Origin: Clostridiales bacterium | GTDB taxonomy: Bacteria; Bacillota; Clostridia; Lachnospirales; CAG-274 | Direction: 5' to 3' | Length of the DNA: 20,419 nt | Assembly: GCA_018371275.1 (NCBI GenBank) | Contig: JAHALF010000020.1 | Span: forward strand, 1 to 20,419 | Shown here: positions 8,955 to 15,073 of the stretch, piece after piece | Position numbering within the stretch: the stretch's first letter is position 1 | How the letters are laid out: every line of letters begins with the position of its first letter | Notes under the pieces: generated by a model | Told to the model about the DNA's origin: nothing | What the model saw: only the letters and a program-made list of their open reading frames with translations | Databases searched by the model: none | Program-made: the position numbers and the translations under genes

Positions 8955-10255
8955 TACTTAAACTCCTCTCTAAGTTGTCCATTTTCTACAATTATTTTAC
9001 CACCTACTAAAGTATATAAAACTTTTCCTGTCACTTCTCTATTATTAAAAGGACTATTTTTACTTTTAGATACAAAATTTTCTACATTTACTTTATATTT
9101 TACATTAGGGTCTATTATAATAACATCTGCATTATTTCCAACAGATAAATGTCCTAAATCTTTTCTTCTTAAAATTTCGGCTGGATTTTTTGTAAATTTT
9201 TCTATCATTTTAAATGGTGTTAAAACGCCCTTTTCTACAAGCTCAGATATACTAAGACTAAGAGCAGTTTCAAGCCCAACAATACCATTTAAAGCGCGCT
9301 CAAATTCGCAATTTTTTTCATCTATATGGTGTGGAGCGTGGTCTGTTGCTATAACTTGTATTGTATCATTTTTTAAAGCCTCTATAATAGCTGCTCTATC
9401 TTGTGTACTTCTTAATGGAGGGTTCATTTTAAAATTACCATCATATTCTGTTATATCTTCATCTACAAGTGTAAAATGATGAGGAGTAGCCTCTGCTGTA
9501 ACTTTTGAACCTCTAGCTTTAGCATCTTTTATTAAATCAACAGAACCTTTTGTGCTTATATGACAAAGATGTATAGGAGCTTTTAAGCTATCTGCTAAAA
9601 TAATATCTCTAGATACAATAACGTCTTCACTTTCATTAGATATTCCCTTTAATCCAAGTTTTGTAGCAGTGTCTCCAGCATTCATACTACCTCCTGCAAG
9701 GTCTACATCTTCACAATGTGAAAAAACTGGTATATTAAACATTTCTGCATATTTTATAGCTGTTTTCATTAAAGAGGCATTTTCAACAGTAAACCCATCT
9801 TCAGATATAGCACAAGCCCCTGCTTTTGCCATTTTACCTATTTCTGCTAAAGTTTCTCCTTTTTGCCCAACTGTTATAGCACCAATAGGTAATACTCTAC
9901 ATACTCCCTCACGTTCTGCTTTCATTTTAATGTATTCTACCAATATTTGATTATCTGTAACTGGCCTTGTATTTGGCATACAACATATAGTTGTAAATCC
10001 TCCCATAACAGCACTTCTTGTACCAGTAGCTATTGTTTCTTTGTGTTCATATCCTGGTTCTCTAAGGTGTACATGTAAATCTATAAGACCAGGAGCAACC
10101 CACATATTATTAGCATCTATAATTTTATCTACATTATTATTTGCTATATTTTCACTTACTTTAGCAACAACTCCATTGCTAATTAATATATCCATTTTTC
10201 CATCAATATTATTATAAGGGTCTATAAGCCTACCATTTTTTATTAATATATTCAT
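8954..10255 (-). CDS. pyrC: Dihydroorotase (type I)
   Basis: Zinc amidohydrolase that cyclises N-carbamoyl-aspartate to dihydroorotate; 433 residues. Metal ligands of the type I family are visible: His61 and His63 in DLHVHLREPG, Asp153 in SEDG, His180, His232, and Asp305 in ATDHAPH. All are present, so it should be active rather than a PyrC-like pseudo-enzyme. The start has a clear GGAGG ribosome binding site, and the gap after pyrB is 15 bp. Confidence 0.97.
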   Translation of the reverse strand: MNILIKNGRLIDPYNNIDGKMDILISNGVVAKVSENIANNNVDKIIDANNMWVAPGLIDLHVHLREPGYEHKETIATGTRSAVMGGFTTICCMPNTRPVTDNQILVEYIKMKAEREGVCRVLPIGAITVGQKGETLAEIGKMAKAGACAISEDGFTVENASLMKTAIKYAEMFNIPVFSHCEDVDLAGGSMNAGDTATKLGLKGISNESEDVIVSRDIILADSLKAPIHLCHISTKGSVDLIKDAKARGSKVTAEATPHHFTLVDEDITEYDGNFKMNPPLRSTQDRAAIIEALKNDTIQVIATDHAPHHIDEKNCEFERALNGIVGLETALSLSISELVEKGVLTPFKMIEKFTKNPAEILRRKDLGHLSVGNNADVIIIDPNVKYKVNVENFVSKSKNSPFNNREVTGKVLYTLVGGKIIVENGQLREEFK

Positions 10256-10270
10256 ATTTTTCCTCCAGTC

Positions 10271-11194
10271 TTATTTATTTTCTAATAATAATTTTAAAAT
10301 TGCCATTCTAACAGCAACACCATTTTTTACTTGTTCATTTATTATAGAGCTTTTTCCATCTATAACTTCTGTACTAAGCTCAACACCCCTGTTTACAGGT
10401 CCTGGGTGCATTATTGTAACATCATCTTTAGCAAGATTTAACATATCTTGTTTTAAACCAAAAATTTGATGATATTCGCTAGTATTAGGGAAAGGCATTT
10501 TTTTCTGTCTTTCAAACTGAACCCTAAGCCCCATTATAACATCAGCCTCTTTTATTCCCTCTTCTATATTATTTACAACTTTAACATTTTTAGCCAAAGT
10601 TTCCATATTTTTAGATACCAATGTAGATGGACCTGCTAATGTTACATTAGCTCCTAGTTTTGTTAAGCCAAAAACATTACTTCTAGCTACACGGCTATTA
10701 ACTATATCTCCTATTATAGCTACATTAAGCCCATCTATTTTCCCTTTTTCTTCTAATATGCTATACATATCTAAAAGGGCTTGTGTTGGATGTTCATTGC
10801 TACCATCACCAGCATTTATAACAGATGCGTTTACACTTTTTGCAAGCAAATGGCTAGCTCCTGTAAAAGAATGTCTTATTATCATAGCATTTATACCCAT
10901 TTGGTCTAAAGTAACACCAGTATCAATAAGGCTTTCTCCTTTACTAACACTACTTGTTGCTATTCCTAAATCTTCTGGTTTCGCACCTAAATAATCGGCT
11001 GCTAGCATAAAAGACATTTTTGTTCTTGTACTATTTTCATAAAATAAAGTTACAACACTTTTATTTTTTAATTCATCACCTCTAAGACAAGAATTATCTA
11101 TTCTTTTTTTCATATCTTTAGCTGTATGTATTATAGACAAAATCTCGTCTTCTGTTAAAGACTTTATTTCAAGCAAATCTTTTCTTTTTAACAT
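10271..11194 (-). CDS. pyrB: Aspartate carbamoyltransferase, catalytic subunit
   Basis: Joins carbamoyl phosphate and aspartate, the committed step; 307 residues. The carbamoyl phosphate loop is STRTK (55-59), followed by SVSKGES (82-88), HPTQALLD (135-142) and HPGPVNRG (263-270). No pyrI follows, so the enzyme is probably the unregulated trimer seen in Bacillus. Control would then fall on the attenuator just upstream (11225-11347). The ribosome binding site AGGAGG precedes the ATG and lies just beyond the attenuator U-tract. Confidence 0.97.
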   Translation of the reverse strand: MLKRKDLLEIKSLTEDEILSIIHTAKDMKKRIDNSCLRGDELKNKSVVTLFYENSTRTKMSFMLAADYLGAKPEDLGIATSSVSKGESLIDTGVTLDQMGINAMIIRHSFTGASHLLAKSVNASVINAGDGSNEHPTQALLDMYSILEEKGKIDGLNVAIIGDIVNSRVARSNVFGLTKLGANVTLAGPSTLVSKNMETLAKNVKVVNNIEEGIKEADVIMGLRVQFERQKKMPFPNTSEYHQIFGLKQDMLNLAKDDVTIMHPGPVNRGVELSTEVIDGKSSIINEQVKNGVAVRMAILKLLLENK

Positions 11195-11224
11195 AAAGCA
11201 ACCTCCTAAAATATTATAATGCCT

Positions 11225-11269
11225 AAAAAAAAAGCAATAAATTGAGAAAATAAAATACTCATCTATTGC
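11225..11269 (-). terminator. Transcription attenuator of the pyr operon
   Basis: On the minus strand GCAATAGATGAG (11269-11258) pairs with CTCAATTTATTGC (11246-11234), with one G-U pair and one bulged A. The loop is 11 nt and nine T follow (11233-11225). This is a strong intrinsic terminator placed 30 bp before pyrB, inside the leader. The stem begins at the base after the leader peptide stop codon, so a ribosome finishing the leader peptide would cover the 5' arm and stop the hairpin forming. Confidence 0.88.
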
Positions 11270-11347
11270 CTATAAAATATTATAAAAAATTAAATTAAAA
11301 ATAGAAAAAATAACATTAAAAATATTTTTCTTAAAAATATTATTCAT
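11270..11347 (-). CDS. U-rich leader peptide gene of the pyr operon (PyrL-like)
   Basis: A 25-codon ORF with ATG at 11347-11345 and TAG at 11272-11270. It is preceded by AAAGGAGGA at ideal spacing, the strongest kind of ribosome binding site in this window. 45 of its 78 bases are T, mostly in repeated ATT and TTT codons, so the peptide is rich in Ile, Phe and Asn (it begins MNNIFKKNIF). In enterobacterial pyrBI, RNA polymerase pauses in such a U-rich stretch when UTP is low, the ribosome catches up, and the terminator is blocked. The layout here matches. The peptide itself is probably not functional. The mechanism is inferred. Confidence 0.8.
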   Translation of the reverse strand: MNNIFKKNIFNVIFSIFNLIFYNIL

Positions 11348-11394
11348 ATCTATTCCTCCTTTAATTATATCAAATCTCTTAATTTGCTTTTAAA

Positions 11395-11423
11395 ATTTTA
11401 TCATTACAAAAGCCTTTTGTCAA
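11395..11423 (-). promoter_or_regulatory. pyr operon promoter
   Basis: On the minus strand TTGACA (11423-11418), a 17-bp spacer, and TAAAAT (11400-11395). This is a near-consensus sigma-A promoter giving a start near 11388, about 40 nt before the leader peptide ATG. The spacer holds the palindrome CAAAAGGCTTTTG, which could be an operator. Confidence 0.8.
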
Positions 11424-11506
11424 TAAAATTTTTTAAAATATGTAATGTTTGTTATTATTACATATATTTTTATTATTTTATTATTTTATTTTTAATATTA
11501 GTTACA

Positions 11507-11536
11507 TTGATTATTTACATACTGTTATTGTAAAAT
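11507..11536 (+). promoter_or_regulatory. Probable lrgAB promoter
   Basis: TTGATT (11507-11512), an 18-bp spacer and TAAAAT (11531-11536). The expected start is near 11543, about 28 nt before the lrgA ATG. It points away from the pyr promoter. Confidence 0.5.
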
Positions 11537-11570
11537 ATTTATGTATTTATTTTTAGAAAGGATTTTTATT

Positions 11571-11945
11571 ATGATTATAAAGCAATTAACAATTTTATTT
11601 TCTATTAGCTTTTTAAGTGAGCTAATTTCTAATTTTTTACCTTTCACTTTCCCATCTAGTTTAATAGCAATGATAATTTTGTTTTTACTGTTATATACAA
11701 AATTATTAAATATAAAAAATGTTCAAACTGTTGGAGAGTTTTTACAAAATCATATTGCTATATTTTTTATCCCCCCAGCTATATCTTTAATGGACGAATT
11801 TGATTATATAAAGGACAAACTAATTCCTATTTTATTTATTACTATTGTAAGCTTTTTACTAACTTTTTTATCAACTGCATATACAGTTAAATTTATAATA
11901 ATGATACAAGAAAGGATACAAAAAAATGGAACAAGTATTAAATAG
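11571..11945 (+). CDS. lrgA: CidA/LrgA family holin-like membrane protein
   Basis: Small membrane protein of 124 residues with about four membrane helices (FPSSLIAMIILFLLL and FFIPPAISLMDEF are family signatures). In Staphylococcus, LrgA with LrgB counteracts murein hydrolase activity, and LrgAB homologues have been linked to pyruvate uptake in other species. I place the start at ATG 11571, with AGAAAGG just upstream. An in-frame ATG at 11541 would place that ribosome binding site inside the gene. It overlaps lrgB by 20 bp. Confidence 0.9.
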   Translation: MIIKQLTILFSISFLSELISNFLPFTFPSSLIAMIILFLLLYTKLLNIKNVQTVGEFLQNHIAIFFIPPAISLMDEFDYIKDKLIPILFITIVSFLLTFLSTAYTVKFIIMIQERIQKNGTSIK

Positions 11946-12603
11946 TCCTCTTTTTGGAATTAGTATAACACTTATAGCCTTTGAAATAGGTGTTATTATT
12001 TATAAAAAAATCAAATCTCCTTTATCTTCACCATTTATATTATCTATAATATTTATTATTAGTTTTTTATTAATATTTAAAATACCTTCTAGTAGCTATC
12101 AAAAAGGTGGTAATATAATAAATCTAATGCTAACCCCAGCAACAGCTGCACTTGCTATATCTATGTATCATAAAGTTAAGATAATAAAGAGAAATCTTCT
12201 TCCTATTGTAATAGGAACATTTGTTGGGTCTTTAGTATCTATAACTAGTATTATATTTATGTGTAAACTATTTGGGTTAGATGACAGTATAAAATATGCT
12301 ATGATCCCAAAATCTGTAACTATGCCTATAGCTTTAGATTTATCTCAGAAAACTGGAGGAATTACTTCTGTAACAATAACTTGTGTATGTTTATCTGGTA
12401 TTTTGGGTGCTGTATTCTCACCAATATTAATAAAAATATTTAAGCTAAATAACCCTATATCAGCAGGTCTTGCTATTGGTACATCTAGCCACGGTATAGG
12501 CACTTCAAAAGCAATAGAAATAGGAGAAACAGAAGGTGCTTTAAGCGGTATAGCAATAGGTCTTTCTGGTATTATGACTGTAATAATTTACACATTGTTA
12601 TAA
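11926..12603 (+). CDS. lrgB: LrgB family membrane protein
   Basis: Polytopic membrane partner of LrgA, 225 residues with about six to seven hydrophobic segments. Family signatures are MLTPATAALAI, PKSVTMPIALDLS and GTSSHGIGTSKA. The start lies inside lrgA with AAAGGAT at good spacing, so the pair is co-translated. A stem-loop terminator follows 10 bp after the stop. No linked LytSR sensor is in the window. Confidence 0.95.
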   Translation: MEQVLNSPLFGISITLIAFEIGVIIYKKIKSPLSSPFILSIIFIISFLLIFKIPSSSYQKGGNIINLMLTPATAALAISMYHKVKIIKRNLLPIVIGTFVGSLVSITSIIFMCKLFGLDDSIKYAMIPKSVTMPIALDLSQKTGGITSVTITCVCLSGILGAVFSPILIKIFKLNNPISAGLAIGTSSHGIGTSKAIEIGETEGALSGIAIGLSGIMTVIIYTLL

Positions 12604-12613
12604 TTATTTAAGC

Positions 12614-12649
12614 ATAAAATCGTCAAAAACTAATATTTGACGATTTTAT
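12614..12649. terminator. Terminator between lrgB and the minus-strand orphan gene
   Basis: A perfect 14-bp inverted repeat (12614-12627 with 12636-12649) with an 8-nt loop. It follows the lrgB stop and lies 3 bp beyond the end of the convergent 12653-13177 gene. T-runs are short on both sides, so it is likely bidirectional but of moderate strength. Confidence 0.7.
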
Positions 12650-12652
12650 ATA

Positions 12653-13177
12653 TTATATTACTTCTAAAGACAATCTTAAATGGAAAATTGCTCTATATAA
12701 ACTAGCTATTACTTTTATTTGATTATTTAAAATACTAACTAGTTTTTTATATATATCATTAAGATTACTTCTTTTTGATAAAAGTTCATTTTCTAAATCT
12801 ATCATATTTTTTTTATTATGTATTTTAGTAGTATATGTTGATATAATATCTTCTTCTTCAGCTACTATGTCATTATATTCTTTAAAACAATCCATTTGTT
12901 CTTTAGATAATTTTTCTCTATTTTTTATTTTTTCACTAAATTTAATGTTTATGTTATTAGATAAATGTTTCTTTTCTTTCAATAACTTAGATATTATACT
13001 AAAATTATTATCTATTTCTATCATAATATTATTTATATCTTCAGATTTTATTTTTTTATTTTGATTTTTTTGTATTTTTATATTGTTTGTATACATTTTA
13101 TATGTTTTAGATTCAAATTTATCTAATGGTGTAGACAATAAAGAAAATAACATTATACTATTTAGAATTATATCCAT
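12653..13177 (-). CDS. Hypothetical coiled-coil protein
   Basis: 174 residues; I do not recognise a family. Residues about 1-15 are hydrophobic (MDIILNSIMLFSLLS) and could be a short signal or membrane anchor. Most of the rest is Lys/Glu/Asn/Ile-rich and predicted helical, with heptad-like spacing from about residue 40 to 165. AAGGGG lies 9 bases before the ATG, so translation is plausible. It is separated from the prophage helicase loader by 266 bp of very AT-rich DNA and could be a prophage accessory gene or a host gene at the insertion border. Confidence 0.6.
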   Translation of the reverse strand: MDIILNSIMLFSLLSTPLDKFESKTYKMYTNNIKIQKNQNKKIKSEDINNIMIEIDNNFSIISKLLKEKKHLSNNINIKFSEKIKNREKLSKEQMDCFKEYNDIVAEEEDIISTYTTKIHNKKNMIDLENELLSKRSNLNDIYKKLVSILNNQIKVIASLYRAIFHLRLSLEVI

Positions 13178-13238
13178 AATTTAACACCCCTTAATTTATA
13201 TTAAAAACTATAATTTTAATTTACTATATTTTTATAAT

Positions 13239-13262
13239 ATACTATAAATGTGAATATAGTAT
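13239..13262. repeat. Inverted repeat upstream of the orphan gene
   Basis: ATACTATA (13239-13246) and TATAGTAT (13255-13262) form a perfect 8-bp inverted repeat with an 8-nt spacer, about 62 bp before the gene ending at 12653. The geometry suits a dimeric regulator, but AT-rich DNA gives such repeats by chance. The rest of 13178-13443 shows nothing else I can support. Confidence 0.35.
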
Positions 13263-13443
13263 GAATATACAATTAATAAATAGTTAAATTATAATTTATA
13301 ATGTAAATTTTATTTTAATAAACATATTATTTATAAACTTTTATAAAAATGCTTATAAACAATATACTCATTATTAATTAAATTATTAAATATTTACAAT
13401 AAGAATAAAAGGAGTAAATTATTTATTATACGATAAATTTCAT

Positions 13444-14214
13444 TTATTGTTTACTCAATCTATAATTTTTACTAAATCCTTTTTCAATTTCAATATTAAA
13501 GTTTTTAGCTCTTTCAAATATTCTACTGCCTATTGCCTCATCAATACTTAATATTTCAAATAGCGTCTTTTCACTTGATAGTATACAAGGCTTATTATTT
13601 AAGTATCTAAAATTTATAATATCAAATATTTTTGCTTTATCTGTTTCCGTTGGTATTCTCCTAAAAAAGTCATCTATAAATAATAAACCTGTATTTTTTA
13701 AATTAAACATTATTTTGCTATATTCTTCTTGTTGTTCATATGCTAGTTGTTTTAGCTTTTCTAATTCTTCATCACACTTTATGTATGTATAACTAATATT
13801 GTTTAATTCACCTATATTTCTCAAAATAGATGTACATATGTGTGTTTTACCTGCTCCTATTTGTCCGCCTATATAAAACCAATTATCTTTAAAATTACTA
13901 ACATAATTTTTAGATTTTTTTAATATATCTTTTTGCCATTTTTCACTAGCCTTATAGTTTTTAAATGTGTATTCTTTCTTATTAGCTATTTCTGTTTTAC
14001 TAAATCTTTCCTGTGATAGTTTTTTATTAAAACATTCACATTCTCTTGAGTATGTTATACCATCTTCTTTTCTTAGTATCATACCTATTCCGTTACATAT
14101 CTTACAATCTTTTAGCCCTAATGTATTGTCATTATATAAATACTCTGAAGTATTTGGCTGTTTAATTATTAGCTGTTGTACTGCTTTTAATTTGTCTATT
14201 AATGTATTATCCAA
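13444..14214 (-). CDS. Phage DnaC-like replicative helicase loader
   Basis: AAA+ ATPase of 256 residues that would load the DnaB-type helicase. An N-terminal zinc-binding cluster has Cys37, Cys40, Cys59 and Cys61. Walker A is GGQIGAGKT (116-124), Walker B is LLFIDD (177-182), sensor 1 lies near ILSSEKT, and an arginine-finger region is GSRIFERA (Arg231). Length and the DEAIGSRIFE ending fit phage loaders rather than the longer host DnaI/DnaC. The start is TTG at 14214, behind AAGGTGG; a stop codon lies just upstream in frame. It sits downstream of the tail genes, an unusual place for a replication gene. Confidence 0.88.
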   Translation of the reverse strand: MDNTLIDKLKAVQQLIIKQPNTSEYLYNDNTLGLKDCKICNGIGMILRKEDGITYSRECECFNKKLSQERFSKTEIANKKEYTFKNYKASEKWQKDILKKSKNYVSNFKDNWFYIGGQIGAGKTHICTSILRNIGELNNISYTYIKCDEELEKLKQLAYEQQEEYSKIMFNLKNTGLLFIDDFFRRIPTETDKAKIFDIINFRYLNNKPCILSSEKTLFEILSIDEAIGSRIFERAKNFNIEIEKGFSKNYRLSKQ

Positions 14215-14291
14215 ATTTTACACCACCTTTATTAAATTTACTCTATTATTAGCCATATTCTAACTTTAGTATATATGATTTGTTAATACTT

Positions 14292-14459
14292 TTAATGGCT
14301 ATCACAAACTGTTTCTTTATCTGGAGCTAAAGCTCCAGATTTATTATTAATATCAGTCTTATTATATTTAGTATTGTTTATATTAGTTTTATTAGCCTCT
14401 AAATTTTGTACTTCCTGAAGTCTATTTTTTAGACATTTAAAAGTATGATTTTTAGACAT
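14292..14459 (-). pseudogene. Probable C-terminal remnant of a phage replisome-organiser protein
   Basis: A 55-codon open frame starting at an ATG that lacks a clear ribosome binding site. The middle is rich in Asn/Thr/Lys (NKTNINNTKYNKTDINNK), then SGALAPDKETVCDSH and stop. Such Asn-rich linkers occur near the C-terminus of DnaD-like phage replication initiators, which normally lie just upstream of the DnaC-type loader, as here. The rest of the initiator is absent. Identity rests on composition and position, so it is tentative. A perfect 10-bp inverted repeat (14319-14340) lies inside it. Confidence 0.4.
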
Positions 14460-14479
14460 ATTGATGTCTATTTTTTAGA
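14417..14479. repeat. Direct repeat of 17 bp
   Basis: GAAGTCTATTTTTTAGA (14417-14433) and GATGTCTATTTTTTAGA (14463-14479) match at 16 of 17 bases, 46 bp apart, at the 5' end of the 55-codon remnant. The stretch 14480-14711 otherwise shows no gene that I can support. Confidence 0.5.
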
Positions 14480-14711
14480 AATATATTTTAGGTTTATATA
14501 ACCTTTAATTCAAAAAAATTATATAATTTAAAAAAATTATTAATTACCATATGCTAACCTCTATGTTAGTCTGGATTTTATATGTTATATTATATTAATA
14601 TTTTATATCTTTATTTTTATTTATTAGTGCAAAAACTATGAATTGATATAAAAGTAACCATTTTAAAAATCTTCTGCTTTTTACAATTTAAAATTTAAAA
14701 GTAAATTAATA

Positions 14712-14740
14712 TTGACAGTATAATATTTTAAGTTTATAAT
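14712..14740 (+). promoter_or_regulatory. Antitoxin RNA promoter
   Basis: TTGACA (14712-14717), exactly 17 bp, TATAAT (14735-14740). A perfect sigma-A consensus in a stretch with no plus-strand protein gene, pointing to the ncRNA that follows. The expected start is near 14747. Confidence 0.85.
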
Positions 14741-14759
14741 AATAATATATTTAACCACT

Positions 14760-14790
14760 AAAAAAGGCTACTGTTGGAGCAGTAACCTTT
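14760..14790 (-). terminator. Toxin mRNA terminator
   Basis: On the minus strand AAAGGTTACTG pairs with CAGTAGCCTT (one G-U pair) around the loop CTCCAA, followed by six T (14765-14760). It lies 79 bp beyond the toxin stop, giving a predicted mRNA of about 245 nt. Confidence 0.75.
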
Positions 14791-14842
14791 AATTAATACT
14801 TTAGTGGTTAGCTTTAACATATCATATATAAGTTAAAATTAC

Positions 14843-14877
14843 CCACTTATATTGCAGTATAAGTGGTTTTATTTTTT
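14843..14877 (+). terminator. Antitoxin RNA terminator
   Basis: CCACTTATA (14843-14851) pairs with TATAAGTGG (14858-14866) around TTGCAG, followed by TTTTATTTTTT. The T-rich tail overlaps the lysine codons and stop at the end of the toxin ORF on the other strand. Confidence 0.85.
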
Positions 14878-14946
14878 ATTAGCCCTAACTGTTTCAATTA
14901 TTAATATAACAGTTAAAAATGTATAAATAATCTCAAAGTCGGACAT
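14869..14946 (-). CDS. Type I toxin, small hydrophobic peptide
   Basis: A 25-residue ORF that begins MSDFEIIYTFLTVI and ends VRANKK. It has a short acidic N-terminus, one hydrophobic helix of about 15 residues (IIYTFLTVILII) and a basic tail. That is the plan of short holin-like type I toxins of Firmicutes and their prophages (TxpA/BsrG-like). AAAGGGGGTGG lies 6-7 bases before the ATG, an extremely strong site for so small a gene. It has its own promoter at 15011-15040, a terminator at 14760-14790, and a convergent antisense RNA. It would act at the membrane if translated. It is the only intact non-structural gene between the tail and replication remnants. Confidence 0.8.
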   Translation of the reverse strand: MSDFEIIYTFLTVILIIETVRANKK

Positions 14947-15010
14947 ATGCTCCACCCCCTTTCTTAGAAGGTAAAGCTAACCACTTATATTTTAAGTATT
15001 AATCTTTCAC

Positions 15011-15040
15011 ATTATATCATAAATTGCTACAATTTGTCTA
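15011..15040 (-). promoter_or_regulatory. Toxin promoter
   Basis: On the minus strand TAGACA (15040-15035), an 18-bp spacer ending in TGA, and TATAAT (15016-15011), giving an extended -10 TGATATAAT. The expected start, near 15004, falls at the first base of the 5' arm of the long-range inverted repeat. Confidence 0.75.
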
Positions 15041-15073
15041 TATTTATATTTATAAATATATAAAATGTTTATA

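Larger units (their letters stand above)
14747..14877 (+). ncRNA. Candidate type I antitoxin RNA
   Basis: About 131 nt, from the consensus promoter at 14712-14740 to the terminator at 14843-14877. It is antisense to the 3' half of the toxin mRNA and overlaps the last codons of the toxin ORF. Its 5' part can fold into an 11-bp outer stem (14752-14762 with 14800-14810) enclosing an inner hairpin (14766-14773 with 14780-14787). The layout resembles RatA with txpA and SR4 with bsrG in B. subtilis, where the RNA blocks the toxin or sends its mRNA to RNase III. No protein start with a ribosome binding site lies in it. Confidence 0.75.
14792..15003. repeat. Long-range inverted repeat spanning the toxin gene
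   Basis: The segment 14792-14801 is the reverse complement of 14994-15003 (10 bp), and 14803-14816 of 14972-14985 (14 bp), with an 8-nt loop-out on one side. In the toxin mRNA these are the very 5' end and the bases just before the terminator. A second site, 14858-14868, is the reverse complement of 14979-14989 (11 bp) and competes for the same 5' segment. Confidence 0.85.

Noticed and set aside
11364..11372. TGATATAAT, an extended -10 just before the leader peptide ribosome binding site
   Set aside because: A start 7 bases downstream would fall inside the Shine-Dalgarno, and no -35 is well placed. The upstream TTGACA-N17-TAAAAT explains the leader better.
11195..11395. PyrR-binding loop or T-box in the pyr leader
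   Set aside because: I looked for the conserved purine-rich PyrR loop and for T-box motifs on the minus strand and saw neither. The leader is almost all A and T apart from the ribosome binding sites and the stem.
11541..11570. Upstream in-frame ATG for lrgA
   Set aside because: Using it would place the AGAAAGG ribosome binding site inside the coding region. ATG 11571 has correct spacing and gives a normal LrgA N-terminus.
13178..13443. Possible attachment site or small RNA in the AT-rich gap
   Set aside because: No tRNA, no repeat shared with the rest of the window and no promoter-terminator pair was found; only the inverted repeat at 13239-13262 stands out.
14319..14340. Inverted repeat ATCTGGAGCT/AGCTCCAGAT as a terminator
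   Set aside because: The practical loop is only four bases and no T-run follows on the minus strand. On the plus strand only broken T follows and no plus-strand gene precedes it. It may be part of coding sequence.
14596..14700. Short minus-strand frame containing MVTFISIHSFCTNK
   Set aside because: It has only 14 codons from the ATG, no ribosome binding site, and no resemblance to anything I know.
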